From NCBI RefSeq assembly GCF_014132355.1, contig NZ_BLZO01000152.1, positions 1 to 61,693 of the forward strand: a stretch of 61,693 nt of DNA, given 5' to 3'. Positions 29,131 through 37,995 of this stretch are shown in pieces (within the stretch, counting starts at the first letter, position 1; the number at the start of each line of letters is the position of its first letter). This DNA is from Okeania sp. KiyG1 (GTDB lineage: Bacteria > Cyanobacteriota > Cyanobacteriia > Cyanobacteriales > Microcoleaceae). Under the pieces are notes generated by a model. The model did no database searches, was not told the origin of the DNA, and was given only the letters and a program-made list of their open reading frames with translations. The position numbers were made by a program, and so were the translations under genes.

Positions 29131-29385
29131 ATGTTAACCGACGCTCTAACAATTCGCCACTATCAAAAACTCACTGACGCCCTCGTCGAAATGTGGAACC
29201 GTGGTTACCGCTATGAGGAGATGCGTATATATTTAGATGGCTACCTAGCATCTTTAAGAATCTCTAAAGCGATCGAACCATTTTTAATCCATAGATTAGA
29301 GGAAGAAACAACTCGCTACATATATGACCGTTCAAATTTTGAAATGCCAGCATTACAAACTGAAACTGAAATAGATTATTACTAA
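29131..29385 (+). CDS. small cyanobacterial protein (DUF6761-like), 84 aa
   Basis: The sequence TIRHYQKLTDALVEMWNRGYRYEEMRIYLDGYLASL, then IEPFLIHRLEEETTRYIYD, matches a small helical family widespread in cyanobacteria that I recall as DUF6761. The function is unknown. It is a single gene with its own strong terminator at 29408-29446. Confidence 0.72.
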   Translation: MLTDALTIRHYQKLTDALVEMWNRGYRYEEMRIYLDGYLASLRISKAIEPFLIHRLEEETTRYIYDRSNFEMPALQTETEIDYY

Positions 29386-29407
29386 ATTACAGTAGTTGGA
29401 ATCTAAA

Positions 29408-29446
29408 AATGAAGGGTATTGAATAACGCCCTTCATTCTTTTTTTT
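29408..29446 (+). terminator. rho-independent terminator
   Basis: The perfect stem AATGAAGGG (29408-29416) and CCCTTCATT (29429-29437) is followed by CTTTTTTTT. It ends the gene at 29131-29385. Confidence 0.92.
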
Positions 29447-29476
29447 AATAGTTTTAGAGTGACAAATGCAGAGTCT

Positions 29477-29812
29477 CTAAGAGGCTAAAGCAACTGCTAC
29501 CTTTTGCTCTAGTTCTTCTTTATTGTTCTTGAACATTTCACTTATCACATCAGAGCCACCGATAAATTCGCCACTAATGTAAACCTGGGGAATTGTTGGC
29601 CAGTCAGAATAATGCTTAATTCCTTGACGAATTTCTGGATCTTCTAACACATCAAAAGTTTCATAGGTAGCTCCTAAAGTATTCAATATTTGTACAACAT
29701 TGTTAGAGAAACCACACTGAGGCATAATTTTAGTACCCTTCATAAAAACCATAATTTTATTCTTAGTAACTAAGTCATCAATTTTTGCTTTCAATTCTGG
29801 AGTTAGAGTCAT
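29477..29812 (-). CDS. grxD: monothiol CGFS glutaredoxin (Grx4/GrxD type)
   Basis: The 111-aa protein carries the class II CGFS active site (residues 33-36 in PQCGFSNNVVQIL), the WPTIPQVYISGEFIGG segment and GSDV glutathione-binding site. Family members bind a 2Fe-2S cluster between two subunits and pass it on, and form mixed complexes with BolA proteins. A bolA gene lies just upstream (30084-30341), supporting an iron-sulfur trafficking unit. A TnpB-element end (29864-29972) has landed between the two genes. Confidence 0.93.
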   Translation of the reverse strand: MTLTPELKAKIDDLVTKNKIMVFMKGTKIMPQCGFSNNVVQILNTLGATYETFDVLEDPEIRQGIKHYSDWPTIPQVYISGEFIGGSDVISEMFKNNKEELEQKVAVALAS

Positions 29813-29863
29813 AGCTATTTCCTCAAATTAGATAGATGGTCATCAAAGCATTCAGCATTTAGG

Positions 29864-29972
29864 TGACATACTCCCACACTAACCATTGGGTATAGTGTGG
29901 GCTTCTCGTTTCCCAGTCCCGGTATTCCGTCGGACTCCACGAAGCTCTAAGGACGGAATGCTCTGCCGCCCT
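29864..29972 (-). ncRNA. solo TnpB-element right end / omegaRNA-like structure (copy 1)
   Basis: On the minus strand it contains a stem ATTCCGTC with GACGGAAT, an AGAAG linker, a 9-bp terminal hairpin CCCACACTA/TAGTGTGGG and the end GGGAGTATGTCA. The intact TnpB element ends the same way (45865-45876). No tnpB ORF is attached. A near-identical copy lies at 55081. Whether it is transcribed is unknown. Confidence 0.6.
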
Positions 29973-30083
29973 ATTATAGATACTATTAATTTGCCTAATA
30001 TGTTGAGGCAAATTATCAGAGTTAATTAATTATGGCTAATATAACCAAATAATCCTGTCAGCTTTGTAACTCAAAAGCAAAAA

Positions 30084-30341
30084 TTAAGAAGTTTGCCCCA
30101 CAGTTTCCCACTCTTGAGGTGTATAAGTTTTTAAAGCCAAAGCATGGATAGCTTCAGAAGCCATAGGTTCTTTTACAGCAGCATAAACCATTTGATGTTG
30201 TTTAACTCTAGTTTTTCCTTCAAACTGAGACGAAACAACAGTCGCTTGTAAGTGGTCGCCACCTCCTGTTAAGTCTTGGACTTGTACTTGAGCATCTGGC
30301 AACTCAGCTTTAATCATTAATTCAACTTCTTCTAGATTCAT
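30084..30341 (-). CDS. bolA: BolA family protein
   Basis: This 85-aa protein has the BolA core: [24 protein letters not shown], then the signature [12 protein letters not shown] with its conserved His, and a C-terminal [19 protein letters not shown]. BolA proteins partner monothiol glutaredoxins through a shared 2Fe-2S cluster. It sits upstream of grxD on the same strand, though a mobile-element remnant now separates them. Confidence 0.92.
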   Translation of the reverse strand: MNLEEVELMIKAELPDAQVQVQDLTGGGDHLQATVVSSQFEGKTRVKQHQMVYAAVKEPMASEAIHALALKTYTPQEWETVGQTS

Positions 30342-30377
30342 TGTTCTTCCCCTGTCAAATTACTGTTATTCTACATA

Positions 30378-31058
30378 TTAATTAAGAGACTGGGATGAAT
30401 TAGCAGGTTGGTCCTCTCCAGAGGATCTAGGATAGGGAATATCAACAAATCCTAATTCTAGTAATTGTTGGTAGGCTTTTTTCCCTAGATCGCGAGTGGG
30501 TTGCTGAGAGCTGATAATTTGAACAAGTAATGGTACTGCTAATTCAGGTTGGTTTTGCGCCCGGTGGACTAAAGCTAACTGATAAGTGGCCTGGTCTCTC
30601 ATTTGAGCAGTTTCTAATGCTTTGGTACGTTGGTCATCTGCCAGACGATTATCTATACCAGAAAAACTGGCAGCTAATTGACTATAAAAATTAGACAGTT
30701 GATTAAATATTTGACGAGCTTCTTGAAGTTTCTGACTAGCTAAATCATAATTCTCTGAGGCAATGGCATCGTCAGCTTCGCTCATTAAACGTTGTCCTCC
30801 CTGAAGACTCAGAAGACTATTTTGTTCATTTAAAGGACGAGCATTTTCGGGTTGTGTGGGTTGTATTGGTTGAACTGTAGAAGGAGGAAAGTTTGGGTCT
30901 GTGGAGTTTTCTGGTGGAACTTGAATCGGAATTTCTTGCTGTGCGGAATTTTCAGATTGAGCATTCAGTGGTTGTTGTAAAAGAATGAAAGCTGCCGTAA
31001 TTAGGAGAGTAAAGCCGAATTTGGAGCGAATTAAAGGAATAGGTTGAGTAAATATCAT
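30378..31058 (-). CDS. exported TPR-like protein, 226 aa
   Basis: A signal peptide (about residues 14-34, cleaved near LNAQ-SEN) and a Pro/Gln/Thr-rich linker (about 40-80) precede a helical region (85-205). The latter has TPR-like pairs (EADDAIASENYDLASQKLQEARQIF and YQLALVHRAQNQPELAVPLLVQII). It is probably periplasmic and acts in protein contacts. It is 36 nt upstream of bolA and may be cotranscribed. The specific function is unknown. Confidence 0.6.
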   Translation of the reverse strand: MIFTQPIPLIRSKFGFTLLITAAFILLQQPLNAQSENSAQQEIPIQVPPENSTDPNFPPSTVQPIQPTQPENARPLNEQNSLLSLQGGQRLMSEADDAIASENYDLASQKLQEARQIFNQLSNFYSQLAASFSGIDNRLADDQRTKALETAQMRDQATYQLALVHRAQNQPELAVPLLVQIISSQQPTRDLGKKAYQQLLELGFVDIPYPRSSGEDQPANSSQSLN

Positions 31059-31137
31059 AATTATTTAGTGAGTTCGTATAAATAAAAAACTATTTTTAGA
31101 TATACTATCACTGTTTCAAAAATATATGGTTTTGAAG

Positions 31138-31312
31138 AAGGTTGTAGGTTGTAGGTTGTAGGTTGTAGGTTGTAGGTTAATGTTTCTATCTTAATAAATA
31201 GGGGATTAAACTCTGAAGGTGAAGAAAAAAATCCTTTTAACTAATCTTCTTATTTATAAGAAGAGGTAATTCTAAATTCTAAATTCTAAATTCTAAATTC
31301 TAAATTCTTGAA
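31138..31312. repeat. GTTGTAG and AAATTCT tandem repeats
   Basis: Five GTTGTAGGT units occur at 31138-31178, and six AAATTCT units at 31270-31312. They fill the spacer after the HAD pseudogene. Confidence 0.85.
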
Positions 31313-31323
31313 TTCTTCCTTCT

Positions 31324-32000
31324 TCAAAAAAATGGTGGTAGTTGCCATAATTGGGGTTGAAATTCTGTTAAGGAATTAAGAATTTGATGGGCGGAATAAA
31401 ATAAGGTTTTATCCATGTCAGGATCGGGTACAACTACTACGGACATTCCTGCTGCTAAGGCAGCTTCCATTCCTGCTAAAGAGTCTTCAAATACTAAACA
31501 ATTTTTGGGAGAAGCACCTAATTTTTCGGCAGCTATTAAGAAAATATCTGGTGCTGGTTTTCCATGTTTAAGATTAGGGTCATCTCCTACAACAATATGA
31601 TTAAATAATTGGAACCATTCTTGATGATTTTTGTTTTTAAATTAAATGGTTCTTTGGAAGAACTGGTAGCTACAGCTTGAGGTATTTTATTTTGATATAA
31701 ATGTTGGGTAAGATGAACTGCACCCGGCATTGGTTTTGCTTCAGGGAAGCGTTGATATGTGAGGGTATTTCTTTGTTGAAGATAATCTTCAGGAGTGACG
31801 GGTAGTTCTAATATTTCTACAATTGCTTTGGCAGAATCAATTGATTTTCTACCAGTAATTTTGCACTTAGTTTGTTTATCGAAAATTTTGCTATAACGGC
31901 TGGTAATTTCTGAATTTACCTGAGCATGAATTGATTCTGTATCTAGAAGTAAACCGTCTAAGTCATAAATAACATGAGTAATTTTTTGGAAGTTATTCAT
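31324..32000 (-). pseudogene. HAD-superfamily phosphatase (HDHD1/pseudouridine-5'-phosphatase-like), frameshifted
   Basis: Two frames make one protein: ATG 32000 encodes THVIYDLDGLLLDTE (motif I) to PQAVATSSSKEPF (motif II). A second frame from about 31638 down to TGA 31324 encodes NHQEWFQLFNHIVVGDDP, KHGKPAPDIFLIA (motif III) and VFEDSLAGMEAALAAGM (motif IV). Adding one A to the A5 run at about 31640 joins them into about 225 aa, the normal length. The motifs match HDHD1-like phosphatases rather than phosphonatase. It is either recently broken or an assembly indel. Confidence 0.8.
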
Positions 32001-32383
32001 CAGTTTTTTATAGTTATAATTAATTTGTTATACCGTTTTTACAAGTTTTTGCTATAAATGTTTAGTGTATTTTTAGTCGTAAGTATTCAGGGGAAATAAA
32101 ATCTATCCTTTTAGTCAAATAGATATTCAAACAATTTATACCAAATTCATAATAAATGGAAGGAAATTGTAGGTGTGGCTCGATAGACTACTCAGGTTAA
32201 ATGATGGGCTTTTACTCAGACTTTTAATTCTATAAAGCTGATAGCTGACTGCTGAATGCTTACATAAATATTACTAAATTATCATAGTTTTGTCTTTTTC
32301 TTTTGGGTTTAATAACCCGCTATCTACAGGATGTTTACAATTTGTTGGGCTTAATTATTCATCCATTTTTTCCTTTTTCCTTT
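32001..32383. other. 383-bp spacer before the phosphonate locus
   Basis: It is AT-rich with a TTTTCCTTTTTCC tract near 32365, next to the C-terminal tail of the PhnZ-like gene. No ORF or structured element was recognised. Confidence 0.45.
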
Positions 32384-32965
32384 TTACTTCTGTCTTCTTC
32401 CTTCTTCCTTCTTCCTTCTTCCTTCTTCAAGGATTATTTGAGTAAAGTGTTTTAAATCTGGAGTTTTAAAGCCAACAACTTTAGCTTTGTCATCCCAAAT
32501 TCTTAGTTTTACTGCATCTTTTGCATAGGGTTGATGAATAAATTGAGCAGCAGCATCAGAAGAAAATATTCCTCCTTGTAATTCTAAACTTTGTTGAGAA
32601 GCTGGTGATAAATTTGAAAAATAGCTAGGTTTTGTCGCACAAAGATAACGTTTGGCTTCAACATGAAGGCGAATTGGTTCTGTTACAGCTTCACCAAATA
32701 AATGTTTTAAATATTGAATACTACGATATTCGTGATGGTCATTAATACCTTTGTTTGCAGCATCTTCTCCTAAGTCGTGAATTAGATGTCCTAAGTCGTG
32801 AAATAAGCAAGCCACAATTAGTTCATTATTGGCTTTTGCAGCTTCTGCTAAAGTAGCGCATTGAAGAGCGTGTTCTAGTTGAGTAATAGATTCTTGACCA
32901 TATTGAATATGACCTTTTAAGGAAAGAATTGAAATGATTGTTTTTATATCAGGTTTCATTTTCAT
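32384..32965 (-). CDS. phnZ: PhnZ-like HD-domain oxygenase of phosphonate catabolism
   Basis: From ATG 32965 the protein is 193 aa; PhnZ is about 190. The order of signature residues follows PhnZ: Y22-x2-E25 (YGQESITQLEH), H32, the HD pair H56-D57 in LFHDLGH, a second His region (HEYRSIQYL), HVEAKRYL and LELQGG. PhnZ is a diiron oxygenase that cleaves the C-P bond of hydroxy-2-aminoethylphosphonate to glycine and phosphate, after PhnY hydroxylation; no phnY is visible. It could also be the broader phosphonate-associated HD family. The last 14 residues (EEGRRKKEEGRR...) are encoded by the dispersed purine repeat. The substrate is not proven. Confidence 0.72.
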   Translation of the reverse strand: MKMKPDIKTIISILSLKGHIQYGQESITQLEHALQCATLAEAAKANNELIVACLFHDLGHLIHDLGEDAANKGINDHHEYRSIQYLKHLFGEAVTEPIRLHVEAKRYLCATKPSYFSNLSPASQQSLELQGGIFSSDAAAQFIHQPYAKDAVKLRIWDDKAKVVGFKTPDLKHFTQIILEEGRRKKEEGRRQK

Positions 32966-32992
32966 TTTGAGAGTAGGGAGTAGGTTCAACAA

Positions 32993-33604
32993 TTAATAAT
33001 TAATAATTAACAATGGAGTTAATTAAACGGATTTACTGTTGATTTTATAATTTTAGTAAATGAATATTGTACCGCTATTTGATGATGTTTTTTTGTGCTT
33101 ATTTATTTCTGTGAAATGAGGGCTGTTTTAACCATTAAGCTGTTTTAACCATTAACTAGATTTTTTGACTAGGGTCATTTCAGTTATCAGTTGTAAAAAT
33201 TTACTAGAGTAACCTTCATAATAAGTTTTAAAATTTTACTAAGGGGAATCACCCCATAAATTTTACAGCCTAAAATACTTAATTAATTTGGCATTTGATT
33301 TTGGCAAAATCTCCTTCATTAATGGATAATTGATAATTACCTCTGGTTAAAACCGTTACGGAATTGAATATAAGGAAATATTATTTCTTCTCTTGGTCGA
33401 TTGGATATGGCGAGGATATCTCGCCATCCCACCCTTCGGGAAGCTGCGCTTTTCATGTCGCGTAGCGAAACGACAGCTTTTTTCCCCTTAAAAGGGGAGG
33501 CTTCAAGGCGCGAATTATTTAATTATTAATTATTAATTGTTAATTATTAATTATTCGATAAATTAAGACTTAAAAAAAATCCTCCCTTTGGCAAAATTAA
33601 CAGT
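32993..33604. other. 612-bp repeat-filled spacer between phnZ-like gene and phnM
   Basis: It contains TTAATAATTAA runs at both ends, an ACCATTAAGCTGTTTTAACC duplication near 33130, a hairpin ATGGCGAG-5 nt-CTCGCCAT (33407-33427) and a GCTGCGC/GTCGCGTAGCGAAACGAC palindrome mosaic (33435-33475). The same hairpin with a different loop occurs at 37912-37932. No gene was seen. Confidence 0.55.
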
Positions 33605-34741
33605 TTAAGCAACACGACGACCATTAATGATCGCTGAAGTTAAATGGGGGACTACACCATCATCATGTACCGTAATTAAATCAGCACGTTTTCCAACTTC
33701 TAAACTTCCTCTATCGTGAGATAAATTAATAGTTTTAGCCGGATTAATTGTCACTAACTTCATCGCTTCATATAAAGGTTTACCAATTTTATGACTAATA
33801 ATAAAAATAGATTGTAATAGACTCCGAGGTACATAATCTGAAGAAATGACATCTACTAAATTTTGCTCTACCAATTCCATTGCAGATACATTTCCAGAAT
33901 GGGAACCTCCTAATACTAAATTCGGTGCCCCCATCAATACTTGTAATCCAGAATTATGAGCTTCTTTTGCTGCTTCTAAGGTAGTTGGAAATTCGGCTAA
34001 AATTGCTCCATTTTCTAAAGATTCTTGTACATGACTTATTGTTGCATCATCGTGAGTAGCTAGAGAAATACCGTTTTGTTTTGCTAATTCAACTAATGCT
34101 TGACGATTTTTAATAGCATATTGTTGTTGAGTTCCCTGACGATGGGCAATATATTTATTCATTTCTACTTCGCTAATTCCATACTTACCCATGTAATATT
34201 CTTTATATTTTTCCACATTCACAAATTGTCTTTGGCCAGGAGTATGATCCATCAAAGACATGAGAGAAAGAAATGGATTATTTGCATATTTTTGCGCAGC
34301 AGTAAATATACCTTCAAAAGAAACTTCACAGCGTAAATGTAGCCGATGATCTGTCAGAAATCTACCTGTTTTTTGCCCCTCAAAAATAGCTTCAATCATT
34401 TCACCAAAACGCTTAACTCTAACAGAATTAGGTTTAATATCTCCAATAGCGATCGCGTCACAAACTGTTGTAATTCCAGAACTAATTAAGTCTCGGTCGT
34501 GGTAAGATACTGCTGCTTTTAAAGGCCATTTTACAGCAGGACGAGGAGACATACATTTTTCTAGGTTATCTGTATGAAGTTCTATTAATCCAGGCATTAA
34601 ATATTCTCTTTGCCCATCTTGACCAAGATTAACAATTCCTGGCTGAATTTCGGCTATTTTTCCATCACGAACTATTAGAGTACCAATAGTTTCTTGGTCT
34701 GGTAATTGTAGGCGATAGTTTGTGTAAATCTGTTCGTTCAT
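33605..34741 (-). CDS. phnM: PhnM, alpha-D-ribose 1-methylphosphonate 5-triphosphate diphosphatase
   Basis: ATG 34741 (MNEQIYTNYRLQLPDQE) gives 378 aa, the usual length. The amidohydrolase features are YLMPGLIELHTDN (metal-binding His), KWPLKAAVSYHDRDLI, ISLATHDDAT, ILAEFPTTLEAAKEAHNSG and SSDYVPRSLLQSIF. PhnM removes pyrophosphate from the ribosyl-triphosphate intermediate of the C-P lyase pathway. The upstream in-frame TTG-type extension is not needed. It is divergent from the Dabb gene. Confidence 0.93.
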   Translation of the reverse strand: MNEQIYTNYRLQLPDQETIGTLIVRDGKIAEIQPGIVNLGQDGQREYLMPGLIELHTDNLEKCMSPRPAVKWPLKAAVSYHDRDLISSGITTVCDAIAIGDIKPNSVRVKRFGEMIEAIFEGQKTGRFLTDHRLHLRCEVSFEGIFTAAQKYANNPFLSLMSLMDHTPGQRQFVNVEKYKEYYMGKYGISEVEMNKYIAHRQGTQQQYAIKNRQALVELAKQNGISLATHDDATISHVQESLENGAILAEFPTTLEAAKEAHNSGLQVLMGAPNLVLGGSHSGNVSAMELVEQNLVDVISSDYVPRSLLQSIFIISHKIGKPLYEAMKLVTINPAKTINLSHDRGSLEVGKRADLITVHDDGVVPHLTSAIINGRRVA

Positions 34742-34869
34742 GTTTTTTTTATCGACAGTCAATTTTAAATGAACCAATAATCTTAAATGAACCGATTGGA
34801 ATTTTAATTTCTCTATAGTAATTTCAATTTCTGTTAAAATACAGGGGCAGTTTTGAAAGATTAATTTAT

Positions 34870-35163
34870 ATGATAATACATATAGTTTTATTTAAGTGGC
34901 AGCCAGATATTTCAGCAGAAACTATTACTTCGGTTATGTCAGCTTTGAAAGGGATGAAAGGGAAAGTCCCGGAAATAATTGATTTATCTTGTGGGAATAA
35001 TTTCTCGGAGCTTTCTCAAGGCTTTCATAATGCTTTAGTAGTCCAATTTAAGGATAAAACTGCTCTTGATGCTTATGCAAAAAATGCCCATCATCAAGAA
35101 ATTATTAAGACTTTGATTAAGCCAATTTTGGCAGATAAAATTACTATTGATTATGAAGTTTAA
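34870..35163 (+). CDS. Dabb (stress-responsive A/B barrel) domain protein
   Basis: This 97-aa protein has MIIHIVLFKWQPDISAETI, LKGMKGKVPEIIDLSCGNNFS, FHNALVVQFKDKTALDAYAKNAHHQE: the dimeric alpha-beta barrel pattern of the Dabb family. The function is uncertain; such small proteins occur beside many catabolic genes. It is the only plus-strand gene inside the phosphonate locus, placed between phnM and phnL. Confidence 0.82.
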   Translation: MIIHIVLFKWQPDISAETITSVMSALKGMKGKVPEIIDLSCGNNFSELSQGFHNALVVQFKDKTALDAYAKNAHHQEIIKTLIKPILADKITIDYEV

Positions 35164-35234
35164 CTGTAAACATTCAGCTATTAATTTAGTTGCCCTTGAA
35201 GGAGGAATTAAAGTTGTAAAGTTTAACAGAATTA

Positions 35235-35451
35235 AGAGGATATCTGAAAAGTTTTTTGATACTGAATTTTGCCCCCCGAGCAAGCCAATTTGGGGGGGGG
35301 ACAAGAGTCAATTTGCTTGCTCTAGTTCCCCTTTATTAATCCCCCTCCCGTCCCCCTTGGAAAGGGGGAAGTCAGAGGATGCTGCGCTTTTTTTTGAAAG
35401 GGGGATTTAGGGGGCTTGGATGTAGCAGAAGGGACTTCTCAGACAACCTCT
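35235..35451. repeat. MITE family B (copy 1)
   Basis: This 217-bp element has 18-bp imperfect inverted ends, AGAGGATATCTGAAAAGT and ACTTCTCAGACAACCTCT. The interior holds G-rich runs near 35293, CCCCTCCCGTCCCCC and GGGGGATTTAGGGGGCTT. Copies are at 40659-40813 and 53684-53894. Confidence 0.8.
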
Positions 35452-35491
35452 AACTATTAACTATAAATTTTAATGCCTACCTACTTATTAG

Positions 35492-36229
35492 CTAAATTCC
35501 AAACAGAATTTCTCTGGTACAAAGCCTTCTTTTGACTTCTTCATCATGGAAAATTCCGATTAAACCACACCCATTAACTAGGCGTTTTTCTAAAAGTTCA
35601 ATTACTACTTGACGATTGACAGAATCTAGAGCTGATGTTGGCTCATCTAATAATAAAATTGGATAATCAACTGTTAAACTTCTGGCTAGATTCACTCGTT
35701 GTTTTTCACCTCCAGAAAAAGTAGTAGGGGAAAGATGCCAAAGACGTTTTGGTAAATTCAATATTTCAAATAATTCTGCCACTTTTTGATAGGCGACTTT
35801 TGGCTCAATTCCTAATTCTAATAAAGGCTCTGCTGCTACTTCTAAAGCTGGCACACGAGGAATTACTCGTAAAAATTGACTGACATAGCCAATAGTATTT
35901 TTTCGTACTTCTAATATTTGATGGGGTGCTAATTTAGGAATATCGACCCAGGTAGATTTATGTTTGATAAAAACCGAACCTTTATCGACTCGATAGTTAC
36001 CGTAAAGGCAGCGCATAAATGTAGATTTTCCCGAACCAGACTTACCGGATAAAGCAATACATTCTCCTGGTGTTAAACTGAGAGAAAGATTTTTTAAGAC
36101 TGATAATTTTACTCCACCTTGGTTGTGTAAAGTAAAGCTTTTTTCTAATGCTTCTGCTTTTAATAATAAAGAGCTTTCTAGGAAAGTATTTTCTGGCTGA
36201 TTATTTGCTGTTAGTAGTTGAATAGTCAT
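35492..36229 (-). CDS. phnL: PhnL, ABC-type ATPase of the C-P lyase complex
   Basis: The 245-aa protein has Walker A SGKSGSGKST, signature FSGGEKQRVNLARSL, Walker B ILLLDEPTSALD and the PhnL-type ending HDEEVKRRLCTREI. PhnL binds the PhnGHIJK core with PhnK and is needed for phosphonate breakdown. It is separated from phnK by 700 bp of repeats, unlike the compact operons of enterobacteria. Confidence 0.92.
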   Translation of the reverse strand: MTIQLLTANNQPENTFLESSLLLKAEALEKSFTLHNQGGVKLSVLKNLSLSLTPGECIALSGKSGSGKSTFMRCLYGNYRVDKGSVFIKHKSTWVDIPKLAPHQILEVRKNTIGYVSQFLRVIPRVPALEVAAEPLLELGIEPKVAYQKVAELFEILNLPKRLWHLSPTTFSGGEKQRVNLARSLTVDYPILLLDEPTSALDSVNRQVVIELLEKRLVNGCGLIGIFHDEEVKRRLCTREILFGI

Positions 36230-36928
36230 TTCAGTTATCAGTTATCAGTTATCAGTTATCAGTTAGCCTCCTCCGGAGGAGCTACGCTTTTTCCTATCGG
36301 AATGCTCCGCAAACATGTCGCGGAGCGTTAACGGAGTTGTGCGCTAGCAAAACAGTACCTCTGCAATAAGGAGGCTATTTCAGTTATCAATTATCAGTAC
36401 CTCTGCAATAAGGAGGCTATTTCAGTTATCAGTTATCAGTTATCAGTTATCAGTTATCAGTACCTCTACAATAAGAAGGCTATTTCAGTTATCAATTATC
36501 AGTATCTCTCCAATAAGAAGGCTATTTCAGTTATCAGTTATCAGTACCTCTACAATAAGAAGGCTATTTCAGTTATCAATTATCAGTATCTCTCCAATAA
36601 GAAGGCTTGAAATACTGAAGTTAACTTTAACTTTTTTCATCACCTTAAAAGGGGAGGCTGTTAAAGCGTGAATATATACAAGAAATTAAAGTTTTTTTCT
36701 TGCTCTTAAACCTTCCTGGCTCTTCCTTCTTCCTTCTTCCTTCTTCCTTACATTTTTTGGCAGAAGTCAGGAATAGGCAAAAGAAAATTTGTGTCAACCC
36801 AAGTGTGAATATATACAGAAAATTTAAGTTTTTTTACTCTTAACTCTTCCTGCCTTTTCCCTCTTCCCTCTTCCTTCTTCCCTCTTCCTTCTTCCTTCTT
36901 CCTTACCTTATGCCGGACACAATATAAC
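36230..36928. repeat. 42-bp tandem repeat block and purine/pyrimidine repeats between phnK and phnL
   Basis: TCAGTTATCAG units are combined with CAGTACCTCTACAATAAGAAGGCTA-type units into about six near-42-bp repeats (36346-36610). They follow a TCCGCAAACATGTCGCGGAGCG palindrome mosaic (36280-36360). TTCCTTCTTCC runs occur at 36720-36750 and 36855-36905. The units are contiguous with no spacers, so this is not a CRISPR array. Confidence 0.8.
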
Positions 36929-37702
36929 TCATGGAATTAATGTTGAACTAACTAATTTTTGAGTATAGGAATGTTGAGGGTCATCTAATACTTGGTCAGT
37001 CAAACCAGACTCAACAATTTGCCCATTTTTCATTACTAATAAACGGTGAGCAAGTAATCTAATTACCCCTAAATCATGGGTAACTAAAATTACACTTAAA
37101 CTGAGAGTTCGCACCAGAGAACGAATTAAATCTAATAAACGAGCTTGTACCGAAACATCTAAACCTCCAGTAGGTTCATCCATTAATATTAACCTCGGTT
37201 TTGTCACTAAAACACGAGCTAGTTGTAAACGTTGTTGCATCCCTCCAGAAAACATTTTTGGTAAGTCATCTATTCTATTAATATCTATTTCTACTTGCCT
37301 TAACCAATAAGCTGCCTCTTCCCGAATTTTTCCATAATTTTTTACTCCGATATTCATTAAACGTTCGCCAATATTTGCTCCAGCAGTTACATTCATTCGC
37401 AAACCATCACGAGGATTTTGTTGAACAAACCCCCATTCATTTCGCCTTAATAAACGGCGACGAGTTTCTGATAGTTTTGGCAGTGTTAATACTTCTCCAC
37501 TAGAGGTAGTATAAGTGATATTTCCACCTTCAATTGGTATGTATCCTCCAATAGCATTTAATAAAGTAGATTTACCTGAACCTGATTCTCCTACTATTCC
37601 TAAAACTTGGGCAGGATACATATTGAAAGAAACACGGTCACAAGCTTTTATATTTCTATAAAACTTACTCAATTTTTCAACATTTAATAATGGTTCCATC
37701 AT
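36929..37702 (-). CDS. phnK: PhnK, ABC-type ATPase of the C-P lyase complex
   Basis: This 257-aa protein has Walker A GESGSGKST, signature FSGGMQQRLQLARVL and Walker B LILMDEPTGGLDVSVQARLLDL, close to the oligopeptide-type ATPases that PhnK resembles. PhnK docks on PhnJ and powers the core complex. Either of the two adjacent start Met codons is possible. The order phnG-H-I-J-K-L matches the family's standard gene order. Confidence 0.92.
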   Translation of the reverse strand: MMEPLLNVEKLSKFYRNIKACDRVSFNMYPAQVLGIVGESGSGKSTLLNAIGGYIPIEGGNITYTTSSGEVLTLPKLSETRRRLLRRNEWGFVQQNPRDGLRMNVTAGANIGERLMNIGVKNYGKIREEAAYWLRQVEIDINRIDDLPKMFSGGMQQRLQLARVLVTKPRLILMDEPTGGLDVSVQARLLDLIRSLVRTLSLSVILVTHDLGVIRLLAHRLLVMKNGQIVESGLTDQVLDDPQHSYTQKLVSSTLIP

Positions 37703-37995
37703 TCACCCCGATCGAGTTTTAATTTGGTTTTTATACTTCTTTTCTATCTGGACTTTTGGGTTTAATACCCCGCCGTCTACACGGTGCTTACAATTGGTTT
37801 GGGTTATTCAGACACGAAGTGGCGTGTCATTTCAGTTATCAGTTATCAGTACCTCTAGTTAAAGTATTGGGATTGAAATATTGAACTTGATTTTCTCTTG
37901 GTCTCATGGATATGGCGAGGTTTCCTCGCCATCTCTCGACCGCTTTTTCATCTCCTTGAAAGGGGAGACTATTGATTTTATTTTTTGGTCAAAGA
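37703..37995. other. 293-bp spacer with hairpin repeat
   Basis: It carries a TCAGTTATCAGT unit, the hairpin ATGGCGAG-GTTTC-CTCGCCAT (37912-37932) and a TTTTCATCTCCTTGAAAGGGG-like repeat. No gene was seen. Confidence 0.5.

Noticed and set aside
31324-32000. Phosphonatase (PhnX) as identity of the HAD gene near the phn locus
   Set aside because: The motifs (NHQEWFQLFNHIVVGDDP, KHGKPAPDIF) follow HDHD1-like phosphatases; the PhnX active-site Lys region is not seen.
35147-35410. 87-codon ORF overlapping the Dabb gene end and a MITE
   Set aside because: It consists mainly of MITE family B sequence.
36346-36610. Possible CRISPR array from regularly repeated 42-bp units
   Set aside because: The units are contiguous, without unique spacers, and are a variant of the dispersed TCAGTTATCAG repeat. 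No cas genes are in the window.
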